From the NCBI GenBank assembly GCA_003697085.1, contig RFFU01000019.1, positions 1 to 23,269 of the forward strand: a stretch of 23,269 nt of DNA, written 5' to 3'. This DNA comes from Candidatus Hydrogenedentota bacterium (GTDB lineage Bacteria > UBA8481 > J006). The stretch's first letter is position 1. The number at the start of each line of letters is the position of its first letter. Shown here piece by piece: positions 16,610-23,269 of the stretch. The notes beneath the pieces were generated by a model that saw only the letters and a program-made list of their open reading frames with translations, made no database searches and was not told where the DNA came from. The translations under genes and the position numbers were made by a program.

Positions 16610-16638
16610 TTGCAGAGTAGAGCAAGGTTCCGTAGGAT
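16610..16638 (+). promoter_or_regulatory. candidate promoter of tRNA-Lys
   Basis: TTGCAG (16610-16615), a 17-base spacer and TAGGAT (16633-16638) lie 16 bases before the mature tRNA 5' end. Confidence 0.5.
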
Positions 16639-16654
16639 GCGTCTCGTTTTTCTT

Positions 16655-16728
16655 GGGGCGTTAGCTCAATTTGGTAGAGCGTCGGGCTTTTAACCCGCGG
16701 GTTCTGGGTTCGAGTCCCAGGCGCCCCA
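16655..16728 (+). tRNA. tRNA-Lys(UUU)
   Basis: A cloverleaf can be drawn: acceptor GGGGCGT/GCGCCCC (with one G-U), D-arm AGCTC...GAGC, anticodon loop CTTTTAA with anticodon TTT, T-arm CTGGG-TTCGAGT-CCCAG and discriminator A. The outermost anticodon-stem pair is mismatched. The CCA end is not encoded (AAA follows the discriminator). Confidence 0.95.
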
Positions 16729-16785
16729 AAATGAAAGCAAGTCTGGAAATATTTCCCGCAAGAGTTTTCTGCAAAGGAGCGGACC

Positions 16786-17157
16786 TTGAAGACTGTATAT
16801 GTGACATATTGTTCGGCACGAAAAAAGAACGATCAGGCCCCCCTGCCCGCCAGGGAACGTTATGTTTCACCTCGGATTCAGAGAATCGAACAAAAAGCGA
16901 AAGCATCGGGAGCAGATTTTCGTATTCTATCCGGTAAATTCGGGCTCTTGGCGCCGGATGAGAAAATTCCCTATTACGATAAAAAATTGTCGGAAGAAGA
17001 TCTTTCGAGGATGATCGAGGAGAGCGAAAAACGGTTGTGTGATTACCAACACATTACTTTCTGGGTTCATCCGGGAGACGACGTGGAATTGTATCAGAGA
17101 GTGATCGAGGAAGCGGCTCGGCGGAATCGTGCCGCTTTCGAAGTGCTCTATATCTGA
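16786..17157 (+). CDS. small DUF6884-like protein of unknown function
   Basis: 123 residues. The start is TTG 16786, with AAGGAG six bases upstream; no other start fits so well. The pattern xTYCSARKK, LPARERYVSPRIQRI, ADFRILSGKFGLLAPDEKIP and PYYDKKL resembles DUF6884-type proteins (CSxxK, PARxLYxS, ILSAxxGLxxP, YD). Their function is not established as far as I know. No signal peptide or membrane segment is visible, so it is probably cytoplasmic. It lies 57 bases downstream of tRNA-Lys, on the same strand. Its base composition is more AT-rich (many AAA and TAT codons) than neighbouring genes, so it may have been acquired by transfer near the tRNA. Family assignment is from memory of the motif pattern. 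Confidence 0.65.
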   Translation: MKTVYVTYCSARKKNDQAPLPARERYVSPRIQRIEQKAKASGADFRILSGKFGLLAPDEKIPYYDKKLSEEDLSRMIEESEKRLCDYQHITFWVHPGDDVELYQRVIEEAARRNRAAFEVLYI

Positions 17158-17199
17158 TCTGACAAGCCGGAGTTCTGCAGGTTCCCGAAAAAAGGGATA

Positions 17200-17413
17200 C
17201 ACCACAGAGACACAGAGATTACAGAGAATGAAATGAAAAAAGGAAGAGACCCGAAAAGCCCGCAGATTCGACGCATTCTGGTTTTTCTTTTCCTTTCCTC
17301 CGCGCGCGGTAAGCGTTTTTTTCAGGTTTTACGCTTTCAGAAAAGGACGTTCGCCGGTCTCTTCTTCCTTTCTTTCTCCGTGACTTCTCCGTGTCCTCCG
17401 TGTTCTCCGTGGT
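17200..17413. repeat. inverted pair of CACCACAGAGACACAGAG-type repeats
   Basis: The left arm (17200-17226) reads caccacagagacacagag and continues attacagag. The right arm (17376-17413) is its imperfect reverse complement, built of ctccgtgacttctccgtgt, cctccgtg and ttctccgtggt. This period-9 'ccacggagacacagag' type of repeat reappears at 18208-18366. The 150 bases between the arms hold no recognisable gene. Confidence 0.6.
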
Positions 17414-17625
17414 TTCCTCGTATGCGACTTGCAGAAGTCCGGTGACAAGAATTCTGAAGCCGTTCCGAAAAGGAACTGCCCACAGGGGTTACGGAAGATC
17501 GCGAAGAGAAGGATCAACGCGGAGGACACGAGATTCGTGGAAGGGAGAGAAGGTGGGGGCGCTTCGGGCGCTGTGAGGCAGCCCACGGACGCGGCGTTCG
17601 AATCCCGGTTTTTTTTTTTGGAGGC
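17414..17625. other. non-coding stretch with tRNA T-loop-like words and a T11 run
   Basis: No gene is visible. GTTCGAATCCC near 17595 looks like a tRNA T-loop but has no pairing T-stem. It is followed by eleven T residues at 17609-17619. The reading frames here are probably spurious. Confidence 0.4.
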
Positions 17626-17644
17626 TCGGAGAGGGGGGGATTCG
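17626..17644. repeat. exact 19-bp copy of the tRNA-Ser 3' end
   Basis: TCGGAGAGGGGGGGATTCG at 17626-17644 is identical to 17808-17826, which spans the discriminator, acceptor 3' strand and part of the T-arm of tRNA-Ser. It is a direct repeat 182 bases from the intact copy, resembling an attachment-site duplication or a partial tRNA relic. Confidence 0.65.
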
Positions 17645-17696
17645 CCCTTCGCTCGTCGGCATCCTGCCTCCTCCCTACGGGCCTGGCCGCTCGCCT

Positions 17697-17735
17697 CGCG
17701 CGGCTTCCCTGCCGCGCGTTCCGCTTGTGCGGAAC
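17697..17735. repeat. cluster of GC-rich palindromes between the two tRNA-Ser 3' ends
   Basis: CGCGCGGC (17697-17704) pairs perfectly with GCCGCGCG (17711-17718), and GTTCCGC (17718-17724) pairs with GCGGAAC (17729-17735). Two adjacent hairpins of this kind resemble a REP-like element. Confidence 0.5.
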
Positions 17736-17767
17736 CGGCTCACGCCCGTTCGAATCCCAACATTTCA

Positions 17768-17808
17768 AACGGAAAGCCGCCGTCCCTTCGGGACGCCGCC
17801 TTTCCGTT
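17768..17808 (-). terminator. long hairpin with CUUCGG loop after tRNA-Ser
   Basis: Arms 17768-17786 and 17790-17808 pair at 17 of 19 positions, with a C(TTCG)G loop on the plus strand. Read on the minus strand it begins directly at the tRNA 3' end and is followed by TTTG. This fits a terminator or 3'-processing signal for tRNA-Ser. Confidence 0.55.
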
Positions 17809-17898
17809 CGGAGAGGGGGGGATTCGAACCCCCGGAGCCGGTGTTACCGACTCAGTGGTTTAGCAAACCACCGCCTTAAGCCACTCGGCCACCTCTCC
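17809..17898 (-). tRNA. tRNA-Ser(GCU)
   Basis: On the minus strand: acceptor GGAGAGG/CCTCTCC, TGGCCGAGTGGCTTAAGGC D-region, anticodon loop TTGCTAA (anticodon GCT), the long variable arm typical of serine tRNAs (GTCGGTAACACCGGC), T-arm GGGGG-TTCGAAT-CCCCC and discriminator G. CCA is not encoded. It reads AGC/AGU codons. Confidence 0.95.
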
Positions 17899-17918
17899 TT
17901 CCTCGTTCTCCGAAGCAT

Positions 17919-17947
17919 AAAATGAATCGAAGCCACGATAAAGTCAA
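17919..17947 (-). promoter_or_regulatory. possible promoter of tRNA-Ser
   Basis: On the minus strand TTGACT (17947-17942) and CATTTT (17924-17919) are 17 bases apart, about 21 bases upstream of the tRNA. The -10 match is poor. Confidence 0.3.
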
Positions 17948-18020
17948 AACGTATCTCATCCGGGGAATGCACAGGTACATGGTGAGCCACTTGGAGAGGC
18001 GAGGAAAAGGGGAAAAGAAC

Positions 18021-18215
18021 AGGAGCGCGCGGACTCTCTTGTCGACAGACCGGTGGTGGGCGACCCGCCGATCACCCCTACAATTGCAATGACGATGTCG
18101 GGGGCCGCTCGCTTGCATGCAGGACGCCCGCGCTCCCAAATCACGCCGTCACCCCTTCTTTCCGTTTTCCTTTTGCCTTTCCCTTTTTCCTTTTACCTTT
18201 CTCTTTTCCGTGTCC
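18021..18215 (+). repeat. interspersed repeat copy C with pyrimidine tail
   Basis: aggagcgcgcggactctctt then gtc (18021-18043) corresponds to the left block of copy B. gcaggacgcccgcgctccca (18119-18138) corresponds to its right block. A pyrimidine-rich tail with TTTTCC and TTTTGCC words (about 18150-18205) corresponds to the tails of A and B. The middle is diverged. Confidence 0.5.
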
Positions 18216-18366
18216 ACCGTGGTTCCCTCTCCCCCCTCCTCATCTTTTTCCTTTCTCTCCGTGTCTCTGTGCCTCTGTGGCAAATCCTTTTTCCGGCTCT
18301 TCCGTGGTTCCTTTCCCTTCCGTGCGTTCCGCGTGTTCCGTGGTTCCCTTCCCCCCTTTTTCCGTG
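18208..18366. repeat. run of CCGTGGTTCC / CTCCGTGTCTCTGTG repeats reaching the dapA stop
   Basis: CCGTGGTTCC-type words recur at about 18217, 18302 and 18339, with CCGTGGT again at 18362 and ctccgtgtctctgtgcctct between them. This is the reverse complement of the same family as 17200-17413. It ends within two bases of the dapA stop codon, so it forms the operon's 3' untranslated region. No terminator is evident. Confidence 0.55.
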
Positions 18367-18367
18367 G

Positions 18368-19249
18368 TCAGAGGGTCGCCAGCACCCGCTCCAGTTCCTC
18401 CCGCGTCTTCGGCGACGCCTCGAGCAACGGCAGCCGAACGCGAGGCGATATTCCGCGGAGTCGGGCGACTCCAGCCTTTACCGGAATCGGATTCGTCTCA
18501 AGAAAACACGCCCGAGCCAGCGGCAACAAACGAAAATGAATCTCCCGCGCCTTCTCCACCTCTCCCCTTTCCCATAACCGAATCAATTCCGCGTTCAGTT
18601 TTGGAACGAGATTGGCCGTCACGGAGATCACTCCCCGCCCCCCCACGGCCAACGTCGGCAGGACGGTGAAGTCGTCTCCGGAAAGGACGACGAAATCGGG
18701 CGGCGTCGAGCGGATAACTTCCGATATCTGGGCAAGATTCGCCGTGGCTTCTTTGATTCCGACGATCCGAGGATGTTGCGCCGCCGCGGCCACCGCCGCC
18801 GGCAGCATATTCACCGAGGTTCTTCCCGGGACATTGTAGAGAACCAGCGGAATATCGACCGCATCCGCAATCTCTTGAAAATGCCTCACCAATCCGTCCT
18901 GTGTCGGTTTGTTGTAATAGGGCGTGATCGAAAGGACGAAATCCGCTCCGACATCGGCCGCGTGCCGCGTCAATTCGATCGACTCGCGCGTCGAATTGGA
19001 ACCGGCGCCGGCGATGACCGGAACGCGACCGTCCACGGCTTTCACGACGAGTTCGATCACGCGCTTGTGCTCCTCGTGACTCAGCGTCGCCGATTCCCCC
19101 GTCGTTCCACAGGGAACGATTCCGTCGGTTCCTTGTTCGATGTGCCATTCCACCAAATCGCGCAACGCCCCCTCGTCCACATCAAACCGTTCGTCGAACG
19201 GAGTCACCAACGCCACGAACGAACCCCTCAACCGACTCACGTCACTCAT
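18368..19249 (-). CDS. dapA: 4-hydroxy-tetrahydrodipicolinate synthase
   Basis: Condenses pyruvate with aspartate semialdehyde, the first committed step to diaminopimelate and lysine. Family residues are present: GTTGES (Thr49, Thr50), PYYNKP, YNVPGRT (Tyr138, Arg143) and IKEATAN with Schiff-base Lys166. The length of 293 residues is normal. ATG 19249 overlaps the lysA end by 8 bases; AGGAGGTGG lies 9 bases upstream, inside lysA. It is the last gene of the argG-argH-lysA-dapA operon. dapB, which often follows in bacteria with this order, is absent, replaced by repeats. Confidence 0.97.
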   Translation of the reverse strand: MSDVSRLRGSFVALVTPFDERFDVDEGALRDLVEWHIEQGTDGIVPCGTTGESATLSHEEHKRVIELVVKAVDGRVPVIAGAGSNSTRESIELTRHAADVGADFVLSITPYYNKPTQDGLVRHFQEIADAVDIPLVLYNVPGRTSVNMLPAAVAAAAQHPRIVGIKEATANLAQISEVIRSTPPDFVVLSGDDFTVLPTLAVGGRGVISVTANLVPKLNAELIRLWERGEVEKAREIHFRLLPLARACFLETNPIPVKAGVARLRGISPRVRLPLLEASPKTREELERVLATL

Positions 19250-20519
19250 CCTCCGCCACCTCCTCGCAACGATACAAATCCTCGAACGTCTCCCTCCGGC
19301 GCGCCAGAGAGGCTTGCCCGCCGTCCACGACGACCTCGGCCGGACGCAGTCTCATATTGTAATTCGAACTCATCGCCATTCCGTAGGCCCCCGCCGAGCC
19401 GACCGCCAAGAGATCACCGGCGACGGGAAGCGGCATCACGCGGCCTTTCGCCAGGAAATCGCCCGTTTCGCAGACCGGCCCGACGATCTCGCATGTCGTC
19501 TCCGGCCTCCCTTCCTTCCCCTCGACGTGCCAGATCGGGTGATAGGCGCCGTAGAGCGCGGGGCGCAAGAGATCATTCATGGCGGCATCGACGATCACAT
19601 AGCGGTGAATCGGAGTCTGTTTCACATAATGGACCCGGGTCAAGAGCACTCCGGCCTCGCCCACGATGCTTCTCCCCGGCTCTAGAATCACCCGGCATTC
19701 CGAGGCCTTCAAAAAGGGTTTCACGGCCGCGGCGAGTTCGGCCGGAGCCGGCGGCGTCTCGTCCTGATACCGAATCCCGAGGCCGCCTCCGATATCGAGA
19801 AAACGAATCTCGATTCCCAACCCCCGAAGTTCCCGGATCACTCGTCCGATCTTCTCTACAGCCTTAACGAAGGGGCCCGTGGAGGTGATCTGAGAACCGA
19901 TATGACAGTGAATCCCGATCGGATCGAGGTTCGGGTGGGCGCTTGCGGCGCGATAGGCCTCAATCGCGGCTCGAATATCGAGCCCGAATTTCGACTCCTT
20001 CTTTCCGGTCGCGACATAAGCATGGGTCCGCGGATCGACGTCAGGGTTGACGCGGACGGCGACGGGCGCCTTCGTTCCGTACTCCTTCGCCACACTCCCC
20101 AACAATTCCAGTTCCGGAATTGATTCAACATTGAATAGTCTAATCCCCGCCCTCAAGGCCGCGGCCATCTCCGTGCGCGATTTCCCGACGCCCGCAAAAA
20201 CGATCCGCTCCGCCGAAATCCCCGCCCGCAATGCCCTGTCGAGTTCGCCGCCGGAGACGATGTCCGCCCCACACCCCATCGCCGCCGCACGCCGCAAAAG
20301 ACACAGATTCGGGTTCGCCTTCACCGCGTACGCGACGAGCACGCCGAACTCCGCAAACGCCTCTTGATAAGACGCAATCCTTCTCCTCACATCCCCCCAC
20401 GAATAGACATACAAGGGCGTTCCATACTTCTCCGCCAGAGACGCCAACGCCACGCCTTCCATCTCCAGTTTCCCGCCGCGGAACCGGAGGCAACGAGGCA
20501 AAGCCGCTTCCGGCGTCAT
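19242..20519 (-). CDS. lysA: diaminopimelate decarboxylase
   Basis: A PLP enzyme that decarboxylates meso-diaminopimelate to lysine, the last step of the pathway. Motifs: AYAVKANPN with PLP-binding Lys67, HCHIGSQI (204-211), DIGGGLGIRY, EPGRSIVGEAG, CETGDFLA with active-site Cys350 from the partner subunit, and GAYGMAMSSNYN. The length of 425 residues is normal. ATG 20519 overlaps the argH stop in ATGA. It is co-transcribed with argH upstream and dapA downstream, which joins the arginine and lysine branches in one operon. Confidence 0.97.
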   Translation of the reverse strand: MTPEAALPRCLRFRGGKLEMEGVALASLAEKYGTPLYVYSWGDVRRRIASYQEAFAEFGVLVAYAVKANPNLCLLRRAAAMGCGADIVSGGELDRALRAGISAERIVFAGVGKSRTEMAAALRAGIRLFNVESIPELELLGSVAKEYGTKAPVAVRVNPDVDPRTHAYVATGKKESKFGLDIRAAIEAYRAASAHPNLDPIGIHCHIGSQITSTGPFVKAVEKIGRVIRELRGLGIEIRFLDIGGGLGIRYQDETPPAPAELAAAVKPFLKASECRVILEPGRSIVGEAGVLLTRVHYVKQTPIHRYVIVDAAMNDLLRPALYGAYHPIWHVEGKEGRPETTCEIVGPVCETGDFLAKGRVMPLPVAGDLLAVGSAGAYGMAMSSNYNMRLRPAEVVVDGGQASLARRRETFEDLYRCEEVAEDE

Positions 20520-21907
20520 CGCCGTTCCCTCCGCTTTTCCTTCTTCATCATCCGCTTCCGAGCAACTCCCGGAAGACCGCGCCTCCGAACCGCTTCTTCG
20601 AACGAAATCGAGAACTTCGCGCCGGATAGGGACGGATGCGCTTCACGCAAGGCCTCCTCGGTCACCCGCTCCAGCCGATCGGTCGAAGCCACAAGTCGCG
20701 CAACAATTGCATGCGCCTCACGAAAAGGAACCCCGGCCTCCGCGACGAGATACTCCGCAATATCCGTCGCCAACGTCTCCCGCCCCAGAACGGCCGCCGC
20801 TCTCTCACGATCCACGTAAATCCCATCGACGCATTCCGCCATCGCCTCCAGACTCTTCCCCACCGTCTCCACCGCATCGAACACCGACTCCTTGTCCTCC
20901 TGGAGGTCGCGGTTATACGTCATCGGAAGGCCTTTGAGAACGGTTAAAAGAGCCATCAGACTTCCAAAGACCCGACCACACTTCCCCCGCGCCAACTCAC
21001 ATACATCCGGATTCTTCTTCTGCGGCATAATCGAAGAACCAGTAGTGACGGAGTCGTCAAGTCGCACGAATCCGAACTCCCGGGAGGAATAAATCACCAG
21101 GTCCTCCGCCAAACGCGACAAGTGCGTTTGACAGAGAGCGAGAGCGGCGAGTAACTCCACGGCGAAATCCCGGTCGGAGACGGCATCCATCGGATTCGGA
21201 GCCGGGACGCGAAACCCCAGTTCGCGAGCGACGGCGCGGCGATCGAGCGGGAAGGAGGTTCCGGCAAGCGCCGCCGCTCCCAACGGACAGTATTCCATAG
21301 CGCGCTCCTTCGAAGCACGGAAGCGTCCGCGATCGCGATCAAACATCGCGAGATAGGCCTCGCAATACGTGCGCCACGTCACCGGCTGGGCCTGCTGGAG
21401 ATGGGTGTATCCGGGAAGTACAACTGATCCGAATCTCCGCGCGGAACGCCGAATCGCGCTCTGTAACAGCGCGCACCTCTTCGAAAGTCCCTCGGCCGCG
21501 TCCGCGCAATAGAGGCGGAACGCCGTCGCCACCTGGTCGTTTCGACTCCGCCCCGTGTGCACGCGCTTTCCCGCCGCTCCCAACCGCTTCGTCAGGATCG
21601 CCTCGATGTTCATATGAACATCCTCGAGCGCCGAGTTCCACCGCACCTTTCCCTCCCCGACCTCGTTTTCCAATCGTTCAAGTTCTTTGACGAGACGACG
21701 CGCATCCGAAGCCGGAATGATGCCTTGCCGTCCCAACATACGCGCATGCGCGATCGAGAGTTTAATATCGTACGGCGCCAATCGATGATCGAAGGATATC
21801 GATTCCGTAAAATCTTCAATTATACTTGAGGTAGGACGCGCATAGCCGCCGCCCCACGGCTTCCGGTTCACGCCCCCCCGCCTTCTTCTCCCCCGTTTAT
21901 CCGCCAT
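20516..21907 (-). CDS. argH: argininosuccinate lyase
   Basis: Splits argininosuccinate to arginine and fumarate. Fumarase/aspartase superfamily motifs: [12 protein letters not shown] (117-), [12 protein letters not shown] (His169 region) and the signature loop [13 protein letters not shown] with the catalytic serine at about 291-292. From ATG 21907 it has 463 residues, a normal length. The frame is open to another ATG at 21943, but that adds twelve residues overlapping argG by 47 bases with no gain in similarity. ATG 21907 overlaps argG by 11 bases. The C-terminus ends in a very basic tail ([14 protein letters not shown]), which is unusual. Confidence 0.96.
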   Translation of the reverse strand: MADKRGRRRRGGVNRKPWGGGYARPTSSIIEDFTESISFDHRLAPYDIKLSIAHARMLGRQGIIPASDARRLVKELERLENEVGEGKVRWNSALEDVHMNIEAILTKRLGAAGKRVHTGRSRNDQVATAFRLYCADAAEGLSKRCALLQSAIRRSARRFGSVVLPGYTHLQQAQPVTWRTYCEAYLAMFDRDRGRFRASKERAMEYCPLGAAALAGTSFPLDRRAVARELGFRVPAPNPMDAVSDRDFAVELLAALALCQTHLSRLAEDLVIYSSREFGFVRLDDSVTTGSSIMPQKKNPDVCELARGKCGRVFGSLMALLTVLKGLPMTYNRDLQEDKESVFDAVETVGKSLEAMAECVDGIYVDRERAAAVLGRETLATDIAEYLVAEAGVPFREAHAIVARLVASTDRLERVTEEALREAHPSLSGAKFSISFEEAVRRRGLPGVARKRMMKKEKRRERR

Positions 21908-23099
21908 GATCGATCCGAGCGCGCGTGCGGAGGCGGAGGGCATTGAGTCGAATGAAGCCCGTTGCGTCCGCTTGATTGTAAGCGCCTCCCGCCTCGAACG
22001 TCGAGAGGTCCCCCCGGTAGAGCGACCGCGGTGATTTCCTCCCAGTAACGACGCAGGAGCCTTTGTAAAGCCTTAGACGCACCGTTCCCGTCACGACCTT
22101 CTGAACCTCATCGCAAGCCGCCTGAATCATCTCCCGCTCCGGAGCAAACCAGTACCCGTAATAACACATCTCCGCATAGCGCGGGATCAGACTGTCCCGC
22201 AAATGCAACACCTCCCGATCCAACGTGATCGTCTCCAAAGCCCGATGCGCCGTCTGAAGGATCGTCCCTCCCGGCGTCTCGTATACCCCCCGCGATTTCA
22301 TCCCCACATACCGGTTCTCGACGATATCCGCGCGACCGATTCCGTGCCGCCCGCCACGCCGGTTCAATTCGCCCAAGAGTTCCGCCGGAGAACAGCGGGT
22401 TCCATCCACCGCCACGGGATCGCCTCTCTCGAAATCGATCGTGATCTCCTCCGGCTCGTCCGGAGCCTCCCGAGGATCCGTCGTGATCTGGAAGATATCC
22501 GACGGCGGCTCCGCCCACGGGTCCTCCAAGATTCCTCCTTCATACGAGATGTGAAGGAGGTTTCGATCGCTGGAATAGGTCTTTCCCGCAATCCGCGGCA
22601 CTTCGATCCCGTGCTCCTCCGCGTAGGCCACCAGATCCGATCTCCCCGCAAAGGACCACTCGCGCCACGGAGCAACGATCTCGATCTCCGGCTCCAACGC
22701 CAAGTATGTCAACTCGAAACGGACCTGATCGTTCCCCTTGCCCGTGGCGCCATGCGAAACAGCCACCGCACCCTCCTCTCGCGCGATCTCGATCTGCTTC
22801 TTCGCGATACACGGGCGCGCTAAACTCGTCCCCAACAGATACGTTCCCTCATATACCGCATTCATCCGAAAAGCCGGAAAGACGAAATCGCGGACGAAAT
22901 CCTCGCGGAGATCCGATACAATCGTCTTGATGGCTCCGGTCCTTGCCGCCTTCTCTCGAATCCCGTCCACTTCCGCGCCTTGACCGACATCGGCCGCGTA
23001 GGCGATCACATCGTAACCCCTTTCTTCGATCAGCCACTTCAAAATCACCGACGTGTCGAGGCCACCCGAATAGGCCAGAACGACTTTTTTCTTCTCCAT
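21897..23099 (-). CDS. argG: argininosuccinate synthase
   Basis: Joins citrulline and aspartate with ATP to form argininosuccinate, the substrate of the next gene's product. The N-terminal ATP pyrophosphatase loop is AYSGGLDTS (residues 9-17), followed by [42 protein letters not shown] and YGYWFAPER, all family hallmarks. The length of 400 residues is full. ATG 23099 has AAGGAG and AGGA just upstream on the minus strand. It heads the operon in this window. The DNA in front of it is a long purine-rich leader rather than a recognisable promoter. Confidence 0.98.
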   Translation of the reverse strand: MEKKKVVLAYSGGLDTSVILKWLIEERGYDVIAYAADVGQGAEVDGIREKAARTGAIKTIVSDLREDFVRDFVFPAFRMNAVYEGTYLLGTSLARPCIAKKQIEIAREEGAVAVSHGATGKGNDQVRFELTYLALEPEIEIVAPWREWSFAGRSDLVAYAEEHGIEVPRIAGKTYSSDRNLLHISYEGGILEDPWAEPPSDIFQITTDPREAPDEPEEITIDFERGDPVAVDGTRCSPAELLGELNRRGGRHGIGRADIVENRYVGMKSRGVYETPGGTILQTAHRALETITLDREVLHLRDSLIPRYAEMCYYGYWFAPEREMIQAACDEVQKVVTGTVRLRLYKGSCVVTGRKSPRSLYRGDLSTFEAGGAYNQADATGFIRLNALRLRTRARIDHGG

Positions 23100-23104
23100 T
23101 CCTA

Positions 23105-23209
23105 ATCGACTCCTTGTGTTCGTTTCCTCAACTCTTCCCCGCCCGTGCTCCCCCCTCTCTCGTTCTCCCCTTCTCCTCCTCCCTCTTCTTTCCCCCCCTT
23201 CGCCCGCCT
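23105..23209 (-). promoter_or_regulatory. purine-rich leader upstream of argG
   Basis: On the minus strand nearly all of these 105 bases are G or A (runs such as gggaggaggagaagggg). No hairpin or clear -35/-10 pair is visible. It may be an untranslated leader, another low-complexity tract like the repeat tails, or a read-through junction from the upstream frame. Confidence 0.35.
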
Positions 23210-23269
23210 CCTACTCCCTTTTTGTTGAGGGGACGCCGATGATGCGGTTATTCACGATCACCGCTTTCC
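23210..23269 (-). CDS. possible 3' end of an unidentified upstream gene (partial)
   Basis: The minus-strand frame entering at the right edge reads [18 protein letters not shown] and stops at 23212-23210. The hydrophobic/polar pattern looks protein-like and it ends before the purine-rich leader, but 18 residues are too few to identify a family. In many bacteria argF or argD stands here; this fragment does not match what I recall of their C-termini. Confidence 0.3.

Noticed and set aside
16455-16664. 69-codon plus-strand frame before tRNA-Lys
   Set aside because: It has a poor ribosome-binding site, no recognisable family, and runs into the tRNA acceptor stem.
17429-17925. Open frames through the tRNA-Ser region (containing GGIRTP-like words)
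   Set aside because: They translate tRNA and palindrome sequence. The GGIRTPG string comes from the antisense of the tRNA-Ser T-arm and is a known source of false proteins.

Overview
The window is a GC-rich piece of a bacterial chromosome. It encodes a flagellum-associated protein (FlgL) with a flagellar sigma-28-type promoter, formyl-Met translation genes, bacterial amino-acid biosynthesis genes, and two secreted or lipoprotein-type exported proteins. The intergenic regions carry several families of short interspersed repeats and low-complexity polypurine/polypyrimidine tracts, of the kind I associate with genomes of uncultivated bacterial phyla. I cannot name the phylum from the sequence alone.

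Layout, left to right. Positions 1-128 (minus) hold the N-terminal part of a four-helix-bundle (S23/IVS-type) protein with no recognisable start codon; it abuts a repeat. Positions 408-2804 (plus) are def, fmt and a CpsB/YwqE-like PHP phosphoesterase. def appears to start at ATT, directly behind a perfect Shine-Dalgarno. A repeat-filled gap follows. Positions 3117-7586 (plus) are glmS, rho and an N-acyl-D-amino-acid deacylase, each overlapping the next. This Rho lacks the N-terminal RNA-binding OB fold and has an arginine-rich tail instead. Positions 7681-12889 (plus) hold a peptide-binding lipoprotein, two permeases, a secreted helix-hairpin-helix protein and hisF. The last three junctions are ATGA overlaps, and no transporter ATPase gene is present.

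Positions 12890-13667 contain no convincing protein gene. They do contain a promoter, about 270 nt that can form several hairpins and two pseudoknot-like pairings, and a strong intrinsic terminator, which together suggest an unassigned structured RNA. After it come a secreted ComEC-like metallo-beta-lactamase protein (13668-14708) and flgL (14784-16349). tRNA-Lys(UUU) is at 16655-16728, followed by a small DUF6884-like gene.

Positions 17158-18367 are a repeat-rich gap containing tRNA-Ser(GCU) on the minus strand. The 3' end of that tRNA is duplicated exactly 182 bp away. Positions 18368-23099 (minus) are a tight argG-argH-lysA-dapA operon for the final steps of arginine synthesis and for diaminopimelate/lysine synthesis. 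A 3' fragment of another minus-strand frame runs off the right edge.

Functionally, most genes are core metabolism and information processing. The deacylase and peptide transporter suggest uptake and hydrolysis of N-acyl-D-amino acids or peptides. The HhH and ComEC-like proteins look like two separate exported pieces of DNA-handling machinery.
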